A stretch of 64,000 bases of DNA from Auriscalpium vulgare (taxonomy: Eukaryota > Basidiomycota > Agaricomycetes > Russulales > Auriscalpiaceae), in contig JAHBBC010000003.1 in assembly GCA_019915015.1 (NCBI GenBank), forward strand, positions 744,001-808,000. Direction: 5' to 3'. Of this stretch, positions 42,884 through 54,062 are shown piece after piece; position 1 is the stretch's first letter; the number at the start of each line of letters is the position of its first letter. The notes below the pieces were generated by a model. It was not told the DNA's origin. It made no database searches and saw nothing but the letters and a program-made list of their open reading frames with translations. The translations under genes were made by a program, and so were the position numbers.

Positions 42884-45800
42884 TTACGCGGCTGGTGTTT
42901 CTGTTGCCCCGGCTTCGGTGGAGACGCCCTGCATAAACAGTCAGCTAGTATTCTGAGAAGAGAAGAGAAGGCGATGAGCAGGGACGAACCTGGCTGCGGC
43001 ACGCCGGGCAGTTGTTCCGCCCCGTTTCCAGCCATCGGTCAACGCAGTCTTTATGGAACAGATGACGGCAAGACATCAGTCGGAGGTCCTCCTGCGGTGC
43101 GTAGTCTTCGAGGCAGATCAAGCACTATGCACCGCTCACGCATCAGTATCTGTGTGTGGAAACACGATTACGACACATACCCGTTCGACACACATTGGCG
43201 CGACACGGCCGTCCTTCTCGTATCGCTCCAGTTCGTGATCATGAATGACTTCTAGGCCCGAATTGTCGATGTCTTCCTTTGTCGCCGTCGGTGGCTTCAC
43301 CTGGCCCAGTAACTCAGCTAGCTCCCACAACGCCTCGAAGGAATCTAGCGGGTCTGTGCCTGTAACAAGATGGTGGTTTGGAGGATAGTAGCCTGAGCAT
43401 ATACGTTAGCTACTATAAACACTGTGTATTTTATGCAACGCACCGCCAATGACATAGATGAAAAAGGTCGTCGAACCATTGCCTTCATTTTGGCGTGTCT
43501 CAGCGTTCGACGTCCTCCTGTTCCTCATCCCCCGGAGGCGATCTGCTGCACGTGAATGCCATGAACGCCCTCTGGCCCCATTCGTCGGCGTATCCGCTCG
43601 TTCATTATCCATGTCTGCGTGGCCGCGGTCGTCTTCAGCAGGCATGTCATCGTGGTCGTGGTCGGAGGGATCCTCGCCGTGTGTGTGACCTGCAAACAAC
43701 CCTTCTTCGTCTTGTGCCAGCGTCGGATCCTCGTGTGTCCCACGCTGGGCATTGGTCCCGTTCACAGACTGCAACCCTACGACGATGACTGGCACGATGA
43801 TGTTGGTTTCACCGTCAGACGAAGGTGTACCTTCCGAAACACCAGTAGTTGTTGCAGATGTTTGCGCGGACGTAGCAGGCGCATGGTTGAGTGGCGTCAA
43901 CACAGGAAGAGGCGAAGCCGCTGATGCTAGAGTGGCGGGCAGCGAAGTAGGCAGTGCAGGCGAAGATTGAGCTTGGTTGGCAGGCACTGTCATCGGCGGG
44001 AATCGATACATTCTCCACCAATTGATGCCTCCACCAGGACGACGCTCAGAGCCCGAAGCAGTGCGAGCGCCTATGATTGGGATAGACGCCGCGTTTTGTG
44101 GTGCGTTTCCTTCCTGCCCGTGAGTAGTGCTTTCTACGTCTTCCTGCGCGTCATGGACTTCGACATGTTCGAGCTCGTCGATGTCCGAGTCGGAGCCGTC
44201 AGCAAGCGGGGGAAGATCATCATCTCCGATCCCCGGCTCGTCTCCGGCGGACGGGATACGCTCGTATAGAGGGTATATGGCGGGTGGCATGTCCTCGGTC
44301 GTAGGAGAAGGCGGCCGATCAGTGTTGGCTGGACTAGTTGGCGAGTGATCATCAGCCAAGGTGCGGCGGAGATCCGTTTGCAGATCGATGAGGAAACGCT
44401 CGAAGCTATCCTCCGGTGGCATGGGGCGCTCAGCATCCAAGACAGTATCGGCAGTAGGTGTGCTCGCAGGTGCAGGTGCGGCACCGGCAGCATTCGCGTT
44501 CGACCCGTCAGGGTTATCAAGGCCCATCCCAAGATGGAATGCGCGTGCCATTTCAGCAAGTAGCTGGGTCCTTGGATCAGCACCTTCTGTATTGCCCGCA
44601 TTACCTGCGCTAGGGGGTGGCGGTGAAGGGGCGGGTGTCTGCTCTGGAGACGCGTGCCGATTATTGAGGCCGAATCGGTCACGGATGCTGCTCCAAGCAT
44701 TGCGCATCCTGTCCCTACTCGATTGTGGTGCAGGAGGGACGCTAAGAGTTCCAAGTCCACCAAGGCCTGCAGTGGGGGTTGGCGACATCGGACGGCTTGC
44801 TTCTGAGGGAGGCGCTGGAGCAACGCCTGGAAGGGCTAGGCCGGATGAGAAGAGAGGATCCGACGAACCAGTCACGAGCGACGCCGCGGTTGCAGCAGTG
44901 GCCACGCTGTGAAAAACGTCAAGAGTCAGTCGTAGCCGAATTATCGCGATCAAGATGGAGCGCACCTAAGGAGCGTGCCCAGGACGTCTATACTGGTAGG
45001 CGAGAGCACCGGTACTCGCGGTTCTGGGACGACGCGGCTGTGCGCGAGTCCGAGGAGGTATGCGCGGTTAAGGGGTCGCTGATCGGTGCGTCAGAAGATG
45101 AGGCGCTGTCTGGGGAGATGTAGGATGAACGGCGGGAGCGCATAGGGCGGGTGAGCAAGGTTGACAGGCGCCGCTCGGATGAGGCCGGCACTGAGGTAGC
45201 ACGACGTCCATCATCCCGGGCTTGTGCTGAAGGTGCGGAAGCATACGCAGGAGCAACATCGGAGGTGTGGACGACGCCTTGTACTACGACAAGGGTGCCT
45301 GCAGGTGGGAACGCGCGGGCGGGAGCTCGTTGGGTGAATGGAGTCCCAGCTTGCGTCGGGGGAGGAACCGCGGTCACTTCAGATATGGGAGACGGAGAGT
45401 CCTCTTCGCCATCGGTGTCTGTGACAGCCTCTAGGAGCGATACGCTCGACGGCTGGGGTGTCGGGAACGTCACGGCAGATGTCGAGGAGCCCGCGACTGC
45501 GTTCGTGGACAATGTGCCCTCTTCTCTCTCCTTCCCAGTGTGCATCGCATTCGAGCTGCCCACGCTCGGAGCGATGGGCAGTCCCGCACGTTCGGCCTCC
45601 CCTGCGTCACCTGCATCCAACCGCGGCGCACTCGTATTCCGACGCTTGGACATGAGCCATCGGCGGCGACCACCGCCTTCCGTAGCCGTACTATCCAGTC
45701 GGCTCCGTACAGAGCCCGAGTTCGATGGTGAGTCCGGTGGGGATCTTTGACCCCTCAGACTGCCGAGGAAACTTCGGCGCTTGGTTGGCTGGGGATTGGA

Positions 45801-46001
45801 GAGAGTGCGCGGGGCGGTGCGGCGGGACCGTGCATCGGGCGAGGTGGCTGCCTGCTGGTGCGAAAGCTCTCCGGGCACGCTGTCCGGCGGTGACCGCAAT
45901 GATGCATCTGTGGTGTTTGTCTCCTGGGGTGGGGGAAGGTGGTGCGATGGCTGAGAGGGATGGGTATCGTCGGGACGAAGTCTGGATGTCCGCTGGCCCA
46001 T
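42884..46001 (-). CDS. RING-H2 E3 ubiquitin ligase with N-terminal myristoylation motif (one frame break)
   Basis: The C-terminal RING-H2 reads CLICLEDYAPQ, then MSCRHLFHKDCVDRWL and NNCPACRSQ, giving the C-x2-C, C-x-H-x2-H-x2-C and C-x2-C ligands. The N-terminus MGQRTSRL fits the N-myristoylation consensus (Gly2, Ser6). About 900 intervening residues are Ser/Pro/Asp-rich with a conserved hydrophobic stretch SIDVLGTLLSVATAATAASL. Intron near 44906-44965 and introns before the RING join the parts. The frame breaks by one base at the GGG run 45026-45028: the first half and the SIDVLG part read in different frames with no room for an intron. An extra C (minus strand) would give TAASSPEPRVPVLSPTSIDV. 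The ligase target is unknown; membrane attachment is inferred. Confidence 0.82.
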
Positions 46002-46354
46002 GACGATGCTCAATTGCGATCCAGCGCAAGCTCGTAAATGCCGACGAGGAAGAGAGGGGAAGTGCTGGTGGGAGAAAGGACGAGGGACAGCGGGTGCGCT
46101 GCTGACGCTGACCCGACCGTGGCCAAGTGGCTGGTGGCTGTGCTGCGCTGCTGGGCTGGCACTGGCAGCCTCAGGAGTGTGCTTTCAGGACTGCGCTTTC
46201 GGTCCTGCGCTCTCGGTTTGACCTCAACCGCACCGCGAGGAATAGGTGCTAGCTCGCGGTGCCAACGTGGCGTATTCAATATTATATAAGAGGGCTCTTC
46301 ACATAAACCTATCGTATTGTCAAGCCTTCCATTTGTGTCGTTAGAACTACAACA
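46002..46354. other. Intergenic, RING ligase upstream / ETFB 3' flank
   Basis: A 353-bp spacer between two minus-strand genes. TATATAAG-like sequence occurs near 46283 (ATTATATAAGAG). No gene recognised. Confidence 0.4.
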
Positions 46355-47479
46355 TCATGTCGACAAGGCAGTAAAGCCCGCCTCCTTCAGCTTTGCAACC
46401 AGTTGATCAACATTTTCAACCTGACCCAGCACATAAGCACCGTGTAACCTCGAACAAGGGGACCAAGCGTACCTTTCCGCCCCCGACTCGTTTTGGGGGT
46501 TCAGTAACCTTGATAGTCTCCAGCACGGGAGTCAGGTCGACTCCAAGCTCACTGGCTGACAGCTTCTCGATGGGTTTCTTCTTGGCCTTCATAATGTTAG
46601 GCAAGGACGCGTAACGGGGCTCTGCAGATGTTCAGCTGCAGATAAGTTCCCGCGCCGAGACATCGAGCGTACCGTTCAATCTGATCGGCCGCGTCAGACT
46701 GTGGGGCTAGCCGTTGAGGACGTTGGAAGAACGCACCGTAAGTCCGTGGTGACCACAGCAGGCAACTTGCATACCAGCTCTTCGGCACCTCCGTCTATTT
46801 CGGTCCGCACGTTCGCAACATACTTCTCCACATCCACCTCGAGCTTACTTGCACACGTTGCCTGTGACGCGCCCAAAATTGCAGCAAGCATTTGTCCCGT
46901 CTGGCCCAAATCGTCGTCGATGGCTTGCTTGCCCATGATGATGAGGTCGACGCCGCCCTCCTGGCGCTTAACGATAGCTTCCAGTACGCGTGCAACACCG
47001 AGCGGCTCGGGTGATGGAGCAGAGTCCGGAATTTCCACGTGAATTCCGGAGTCGGCGCCCATGGCGAGTGCGGTGCGCAAGGTTTCGGCGGACTTTGGCG
47101 GTCCAATAGTGACGACCTTGATGGACTTGACCGCATCCTTCAGCCGCTCGCGAAGCCGGACGGCTTCCTCCACAGCTACATCACGTTTCCATTTGGGTTG
47201 CAGCATGGAAAGGAGGGAAGAGCGCACCGATCTCGTCAAACGGGTTCTGTGCTCCTTGTTCAGACACTGAAGGCCGTGATGCAAGCAGCACAAACCCACC
47301 ATGGAGTGCTTGACGTTCGTGTCAATGCCTGTCTGCTGCGGGTTCACGCGAATCTTGACCGCATAGTCGACACATCTAGACAGGCCAGGCTCGTCAATGG
47401 GTTGCGAAGCATACAACGGGGTTGCGCACCGCTTGACGGGGACGAGGATATTAAGCAATCTGGCAGCTGTGGGTCGCAT
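46355..47479 (-). CDS. Electron transfer flavoprotein subunit beta (mitochondrial)
   Basis: ETF-beta pairs with ETF-alpha to pass electrons from acyl-CoA and other mitochondrial dehydrogenases to ETF-QO. Family sequence is continuous after splicing: [78 protein letters not shown] and [13 protein letters not shown]. Length is about 260 aa, as usual. The join between DLR and EPRYAS requires an 8-nt microexon (46673-46680, ATTGAACG) between two introns. The stop is 46355-46357 and the start 47477-47479. It is divergent from the MPP-beta gene. Confidence 0.93.
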
Positions 47480-48004
47480 ATTGTTTCGACGGGCGAACAG
47501 AGATCTTGCAAGGGTGTGTCGACCCGGAGAGTCGAGACGCGATTATATGGCGAGTGGAATAACGCTGGAAGCAAGAGGCGTGCGCCCGGCCCGAACCTCG
47601 TCTCCGGCAACGTTGGCGCCGTGTCCCAGCTGAAGTGTGGATCTTCTGAGCCACCCTTCCGCGAGCGAAGCTTGGTTCAGTGTGAGGCTCTGACAGCCTC
47701 TTAGGGATAGCTATTGAGGTGCGTTTCAGCCTTGCTCGCTGGGGCTGCGCAAGGAGACTTTGTGGCATGGTCGAGCGCTGGCAAGGCTAGGCAATGCGCG
47801 CGGTATGACAAAATATCCTGACATCACGGATGTACATTCCCCTCTGCGCATCCAGGGTTGGTGCTTACACCTCAAGGCCTCAGAGAAGCTGAAGTTCAGG
47901 CAGAGGCGCCGTTCTCACGGTAGAGAATTGAAGCGGCGCTGCAAGTGGGCACGGGCGCCGACATCTCCCGGTGACGATTTCGCGACGACGACAACTCACA
48001 ACTC
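47480..48004. promoter_or_regulatory. Shared divergent upstream region of ETF-beta and MPP-beta
   Basis: A 525-bp segment separates two divergent genes for mitochondrial matrix proteins. No strong TATA box was found. Co-regulation is inferred only from layout. Confidence 0.4.
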
Positions 48005-49525
48005 ATGGTCTCCAGAGCCCTCTCTGCAACACTCGGCCGTACTCTCCGCAGTGTGGCTCGCCGTCCTGCGTCCCTGCGGTCGCTGGCGACGGCAGTCTCC
48101 CAGAGCCCGCTGACAGAGGTCACCACTCTGTCCAATGGCCTGACGGTCGCAACCGAAACACACCCACATGCGCAGACCGCGACAGTCGGTGTCTGGATCG
48201 ACGCCGGCTCACGCGCAGAGACCGACGCTACCAACGGCACCGCCCACTTCCTCGAGCACATGGCGTTCAAGGGCACCGGCAAACGTGGCCAGCACGCCCT
48301 CGAACTCGAGGTCGAAAATCTCGGTGCGCACCTCAACGCGTACACGTCGCGCGAGCAGACCGTGTACTACGCGAAGAGCTTCCGCAAGGATGTGCCCCAG
48401 GCAGTCGACATCATCTCCGATATCTTGCAGAACTCGAAGCTGGAGACCAGCGCAATTGAGCGCGAACGCGACGTCATCCTGCGGGAGCAGCAGGAGGTTG
48501 ACAAGCAGTACGAGGAGGTCGTTTTCGACCACTTGCATGCTGTTGCTTTCCAAGGTGCGTACCCGTGCCTTGCACGTCAGAGCCCTCTTGACGCCATCCC
48601 AGGTCAACCTCTTGGTCGCACCATCCTCGGCCCCAAGAAAAACATTCTGTCCATCAAGCAGGATGACCTGTCGTCGTACATCAAGACAAATTACACCGCT
48701 GATCGCATGGTGCTCGTTGGGCTGGCGGTCTAGACCACGCAGAGCTCGTGAAGGCCGCAGAGAAGTCATTCGGCTCCCTCCCTGTCTCCCCGAACCCCAT
48801 TCCCCTCGGCCGTCAGGCACATCCCAAGACAAAGTTCATAGGCTCGGAGGTGCGCATACGCGATGACGACATTCCGACAGCGCATGTGGCCATCGCCGTG
48901 GAGGGTGTTAGTTGGTCGTCACCAGACTATTACCCCATGCTCGTCATGCAGTCGATCTTCGGCAATTGGGATCGCGCTCTTGGCTCGGCTTCTCTCCTCT
49001 CCTCTCGCCTCTCCGACATCATCTCCCAGAACAACCTCGCGAATAGCTACATGTCGTTCTCGACGTCGTATTCGGACACCGGACTGTGGGGCATTTACCT
49101 CGTTTCGGAGAACCTGGTTAACCTCGACGACCTCGTTCACTTCACACTGCGGGAATGGACGCGCATGAGCATTGCGCCGACGAGCGGGGAGGTTGAGCGG
49201 GCGAAAAGTCAGCTCAAGGCGAGCCTGCTACTGGGTCTGGATGGGACGACGGCGATTGCGGAGGATATCGGGAGGCAGTTGGTGACGAGCGGGCTTCGCT
49301 ACACACCAAAGCAGCTCGAGAACGCTATTGACGCGGTCACGCCGGAGGATATCAAGCGGGTTGCAAAGAAGTACCTCTGGGACAAGGATGTAAGTTCATC
49401 ATCGATCCTTCGCGGACGGCTCGTTCTGACTGTGACCGTAGATTTCGTTGGCTGCTCTTGGTTCCATCGAAGGTCTCCTAGATTACAACCGTATCCGCGC
49501 GGACACCTCGTCTCTCATCTACTAG
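48005..49525 (+). CDS. MAS1: Mitochondrial processing peptidase beta subunit (one frame break)
   Basis: Catalytic subunit of the matrix peptidase that removes presequences. The protein opens with an Arg-rich presequence ([20 protein letters not shown]). The inverted zinc motif HFLEH is in [13 protein letters not shown], with the downstream Glu in [15 protein letters not shown]. Introns are 48555-48602 and 49390-49441; the stop is 49523-49525 (SLIY). At 48719-48721 a GGG run breaks the frame: one added G restores [13 protein letters not shown], the family sequence. In this essential gene a sequencing undercall is far likelier than a null allele. The ETF-beta gene is divergent upstream. Confidence 0.9.
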
Positions 49526-49838
49526 GGTCGGGGTGGCACGCACAGGTGTCTTCGGGATGCGGGAGCTCTCTGTACCTCTCTAGATATCAAATACAGTTTG
49601 TCTATATCTATGTTTCTGGGACACGAGTGAAGGCCTGAGCAGTGAGGAGCACATGAAACTAAAGCATGAATACAATAGAGTGTCGTTCGAAACGCCACGT
49701 GATGTGATTCGACACGGGCACGTGGAGGTTGAAAACTCGCGTCCAGCAGTGGCAGCAGCGGCCACGCGCCTCTTGTTTGACTCTACTCGCCATCGCCGCG
49801 CCCTTCCTCCTCGAGACACCCCCCTCTCCCTCTTTCAT
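49526..49838. other. Intergenic, MPP-beta 3' / Aurora 5' flank
   Basis: A 313-bp tandem spacer, pyrimidine-rich near 49790-49835 just upstream of the Aurora start. It contains CACGTG at 49720-49725 and CCACGTGA at about 49696. No gene recognised. Confidence 0.4.
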
Positions 49839-51266
49839 ATGGCCATGGCTACCGTAGGCTCGGTGACCCGCCAGATAGCTGCCCTGGAAATATCCTCCAA
49901 GCAGAACACAACTGGCAAGTCAGCAAAGCCCACCCTTCAGAAGCAGGGCAGCCAGACCAACGTCTCCAAGCTTCTCACAAAGTTCGCTGCACCCAATCCC
50001 TTCCCCGAGTCAAAGTCAAAGTCCAATCTCAAGACACATCATGTCAAGGGATCCAGCTCGTCGTCCTCCATCTCCAAGCTTCCAACCGCCAGTCAGAAAC
50101 TGACTCGGACGCCGTCTCCTCCGCAAACAGATGGTCAAGGGGAGATTGACATTGGTCACTACGACGGTGGCTTTGAGATAGAGAATGAGAAGAGAGGCGA
50201 GGCTGTTCATGGTGAGGCAGCAGAACAGTTGGCGCTTGACTCCAGCACTTCGAAGTATGTCCCTTCTGCCCTAGTCCACCATCACCATCTCATGTCTCAT
50301 CTTTCCTCAGGACCCGTCCTACCCGAGAGTGGCATCTCACCGACTTCGACATCGGCCGACCGCTAGGGAAGGGAAAGTTCGGGCGCGTCTACATGATTCG
50401 CACCAAAACCGAACCACGATACATCTTGGCGCTCAAGTGCTTATACAAGTCCGAGATCGTCCAGTCTCGCGTCGAGAAACAGATCCGACGCGAGATAGAG
50501 ATTCAGCAGAACCTGCGACATCCCCACGTCCTACGCCTCTATGGCTACTTCCACGACGAGAAGCGCATATTCCTCATGCTCGAATTCGCCGGAAAAGGCG
50601 AGCTTTACAAGCAGCTCACCAAGTACGGCTCGTTCTCTGAGCGCCGCAGTGCCGTCTACATTGATCAGATGGCGGACGCCCTCGCTTATCTTCACGCGAA
50701 ACACGTTATCCATCGCGATATCAAGCCGGAAAACCTCCTCCTCGGCATCAACGGCGAGCTGAAGATCGGTGACTTTGGATGGAGCGTCCATGCCCCGGGG
50801 AACCGCCGCACCACACTCTGTGGTACACTCGACTACTTGCCGCCGGAGATGGTGGAAGGGAAAGAGCATAACGAGAAGGTCGACCTCTGGGCTCTGGGCG
50901 TCCTCGCATACGAGTTCATCGTCGGTTCGCCCCCTTTCGAAGATCTGACTGGCTACAACGGTGCGTTGAGTGGCCCAATGCTGATCATTATCGCCTACGT
51001 GACCCTAATAAACATACATAGCCACCTATAAGCGCATTGCAAAGGTCGACCTGCGCATCCCACCGAAGGTCTCCGCTGCCGCCCGCGACCTTATCGAGAA
51101 GGTGTGTCGTGTAGTCGATCTTCCATCATGCCCTCGTTCATCGCGGCAATCCTCTCAGCTCCTGCAGTACGATTCTGAGAAGCGGCTGCCTCTCGCCGAC
51201 GTCCGCCAACATCCGTGGATTGTTCGTTACCGGACGAAGGCCCCTTCCACCGGCGGGACACAATGA
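49839..51266 (+). CDS. Aurora kinase (Ipl1/Ark1)
   Basis: Mitotic Ser/Thr kinase of the chromosomal passenger complex. Four exons (49839-50254, 50311-50960, 51022-51101, 51159-51266) total 1,254 nt (417 aa). A Ser/Lys-rich N-terminal extension precedes the kinase domain: [15 protein letters not shown] (Gly loop), ALKCLYKSE (VAIK-type Lys), [26 protein letters not shown] and the Aurora activation loop [23 protein letters not shown] is diagnostic of Aurora kinases. The C-terminus ends shortly after the kinase ([14 protein letters not shown]). All catalytic residues are present. Confidence 0.96.
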
Positions 51267-52072
51267 TGAGAAGACACCGCCCGGCGGATCGGCGCTATGC
51301 CCCTTTTGTCTAACGCACATTGCGGACACGCAAATCGTTGACGAAAGGCGCTTATGGACTATTATCGCATCGCTTTCACTGGGTGGCGGCAGCGCCACTC
51401 AGTGCTATGTAGCGTATCTGATGCGTATGCTATGCCATCCCTGTGCATCGCTATTGACAGCCATCGCCATCTGTTTCCACGAAAGAGCAGAAGACACGCC
51501 TCCGGCGTCCTCTCTCAGCGCCTCCTGCTTCCTCGTTTTTGTGTTAAGAACACCTTTACGCGAAGCTGAGATCCGGATTTCCAGCTTCGACTGATGGAAG
51601 ACAGTCGCCGTGTGATTATTCTTGGGTGGCCTTGTGGTCTCTGAAACGCCAACAAACGAGTGACTCGGTCTGCCGCGCAAGGTCCAGCTACGGACGCTGA
51701 GAAGATTGATGCAAGTTGTATTGGGGTGGTGAACAAGTGTGAAAGATGTGCGTGGAATGTATGTACATTGATAACGGAACACGGACACAGTGCTATGCAT
51801 GAGACAAATCAGAAAGCAGACACAACATACAGACAACCGAGAGCAATGGAAAGCAAGGACAAGCGAGTACAGACAAGGCTATAGAGATGAGATGTGACAA
51901 ATAGATGCAGGTGAAATAGAGGCGGGCCAGTGATCCAGATAGATACAGATTGGTATGCAAATTGGAGACCTGGGATGTGTGCAGGCCCGGGGTATGAAGA
52001 GAGATGAGTTACATCGACGACGAAGGGGAAGAAAGTAACATCGAACAAGTCTGGTGGAAACTCCTGTGACAA
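51267..52072. other. Convergent intergenic region Aurora / zinc-finger gene
   Basis: About 800 bp of 3' flanks. Several overlapping open frames (for example 51405-51836 on minus) lack recognisable domains or support. No RNA gene or repeat recognised. Confidence 0.4.
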
Positions 52073-53900
52073 TTAGAGACGAGATAGCACGGTTGGCGGC
52101 GGAAGGCCCCGGCTCTGGTGAACCTTGAGATGGCGCTGAGCGGAGTCTGGGCGGGAGAGCAGCTCTCCGCACTCCTCGCAGAGCGACCCCGCTTTGTTCG
52201 GGTTCAGCTCGCACGAGTAGACTTCATGGCGGTCGCGATCTTTCGGGCGGCCGAATTGTTTGGGGCAGAACGCGCACTTGGCGCGAGGGAGCTTCGCCTT
52301 GTTGTTCTGCCGGCGGGCAGTCCGTCGCTTCTTCTTCGGTTTGTACGCCGAGGTCGCCGGGGGCGACATGACGGTGTCGTCGTCGGACTCGTCACAGAAG
52401 GGTGCAGGGCTGGCGGCGGACAATTCGGGGAGAACTGGAGCAGGTATAGCCGGTTGCATGCTGGCGGCGCACATTGCAGGCGACAGGGTGGATGTCGGCC
52501 CTGCAACCGAGGAGACAAGCTCGGGCTCGAGCTTGGGGAGGACGTAGTGGGCGCGTATCCGTTTCCGCAGGTTGGAAGGGCGCCTCGGACCTGCGGGCGC
52601 GGGACGTAGTCATCGTCGTCGTCTTCACCGTCGGACTCAACATCCCGAGACGCCCGCTTTGACTTCTGTCCAACTGCTCGTCGGTGGGTACAGAAGCGGA
52701 TGCGAGAGGCTTCTCGTCCTCGCTTTCAGAGCTGGAGTAGAAGTCTTCCGGTGCCTCCGTCGGTATAACAGAGGGCGGGTGGTCGCAAGTGTCCGTCTCC
52801 GCAGGCACCTCACTTTCCTCCTCGAACAATTGCTGATACCCGGGAGATATCGGAGGGGGGGAGATATCGGCAAGGCAGATGGTCATCGGCAAATTCGACA
52901 GAGGAAATGGGGAGTTGTTGGTGCTGTTGCTCAGCGTCGAAGACACGCTCCAGGGAGAAGCGGAGGCTCTCAGGCCTTTGAACGATTCCTGTAGAGTGAT
53001 GACATTAGCTACAGATACAGTCAACAATTGAATAACTCACGGAAAGAACGGCTGTCGGCGACGAATACCGAGCCGCTGTATGTGGTTTTGATGAGTTTGA
53101 GTCTGTGTTATACGACGATGCGATCATGGCTGCGAGAGGAGAAGGCGTGGGTGCTGTGGCCGGCAATGTTGGCAGGTAAGACAAGCCCGGGAGTGAGGAG
53201 AGTGAGGAAGGCAGGACGTGTTCTGGTTGTCCATCAGAGGAAGGCGTTGTGAGGAAGGCATCTTCACGAATGAATTGGTCGAGGTCCAAGCCATCACCGC
53301 CATCAGCTAGGAAGAGAGGGTTGCCTGCGGAGGCCCGGGAACGCAGGTACCGTTGTTCTAGACGAGTTTGTATACTTTGGCAGTTGGACACGAGCGAATC
53401 GATACTGTCTGCCCAAACGATCAGGGTACAATCGTCGCGCTGCGGGGCCGAGGTCGTGAGCAATGGTGATGACTTGGTGACTCGAGGCGACTCACGATGA
53501 AGGCTGCACAATGGCTCCTCTCGGCATAGCGCACTAACGACAGATCCTCCAGAATTTGAATGCTATCATAATCAAGTGGAATGTGCTTGGCGGCAAAATT
53601 TCTATCGATTGTCGTTAGAACACAGCATCGCCGCGATGAGTGGCTCACTCACGTGGAATCTACAGCAATCTGCACAGCGGAGTTCCTCATGCAGATGGCA
53701 AACCTGCGGTTGAGGCCTCGGAGAGCCAGTGCTAGGCCAGCGGACACCGAGTCGCTGCAAGGATATGCTTGTATATCCGTGCCATTGAGGCAGCCACAGA
53801 TGCGGGAGATTTGATCATCTTCCGACGAGCGCGCTGCGGTGTATTGCTGAGTGCGACAGTAGATGTCACGGAGAATGGAGATGGCATCGTGGCGTTGCAT
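52073..53900 (-). CDS. Two-finger C2H2-type zinc-finger protein, putative transcription factor (probable frame break)
   Basis: C-terminal fingers are CAFCPKQFGRPKDRDRH (ending in an unusual His/Cys pair, HEVYSC) and CEECGELLSRPDSAQRHLKVH. Lys/Arg-rich KPKKKRRTARRQNNK just before them is a likely nuclear signal. The N-terminal 150 or so residues form a conserved-looking module (NFAAKHIPLDYDSIQILEDL and CTLIVWADSIDSL) that I recognise only as a fungal domain of unknown function. The middle is Ser/Pro/Asp-rich. Introns are GT-AG. Intron between DYVPRPQ and LEPELV (59 nt) closes in phase, but the exon before it needs one extra base at about 52683 to connect PLASASVPT to AVGQKSKRAS. TATA at 54054-54062. 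DNA target unknown. Confidence 0.72.
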
Positions 53901-54053
53901 GATGAGTCGCGGGGAAGAAAGTGCGAACTTGAAGGAGGGGAGAAAATCAGGAAGCTTTAAACGCGCGGAGATGTGAAATGACCGCAGTGCCGCCTGGAGG
54001 TGAGTGCACCGGGGAGAGAGGGCTACCTTATCCGGGGCTCTGATTCGGTTTGC

Positions 54054-54062
54054 TTTATATAT
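54054..54062 (-). promoter_or_regulatory. TATA box of the zinc-finger gene
   Basis: On the minus strand it reads ATATATAAA about 155 bp upstream of the ATG at 53900. Confidence 0.5.
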
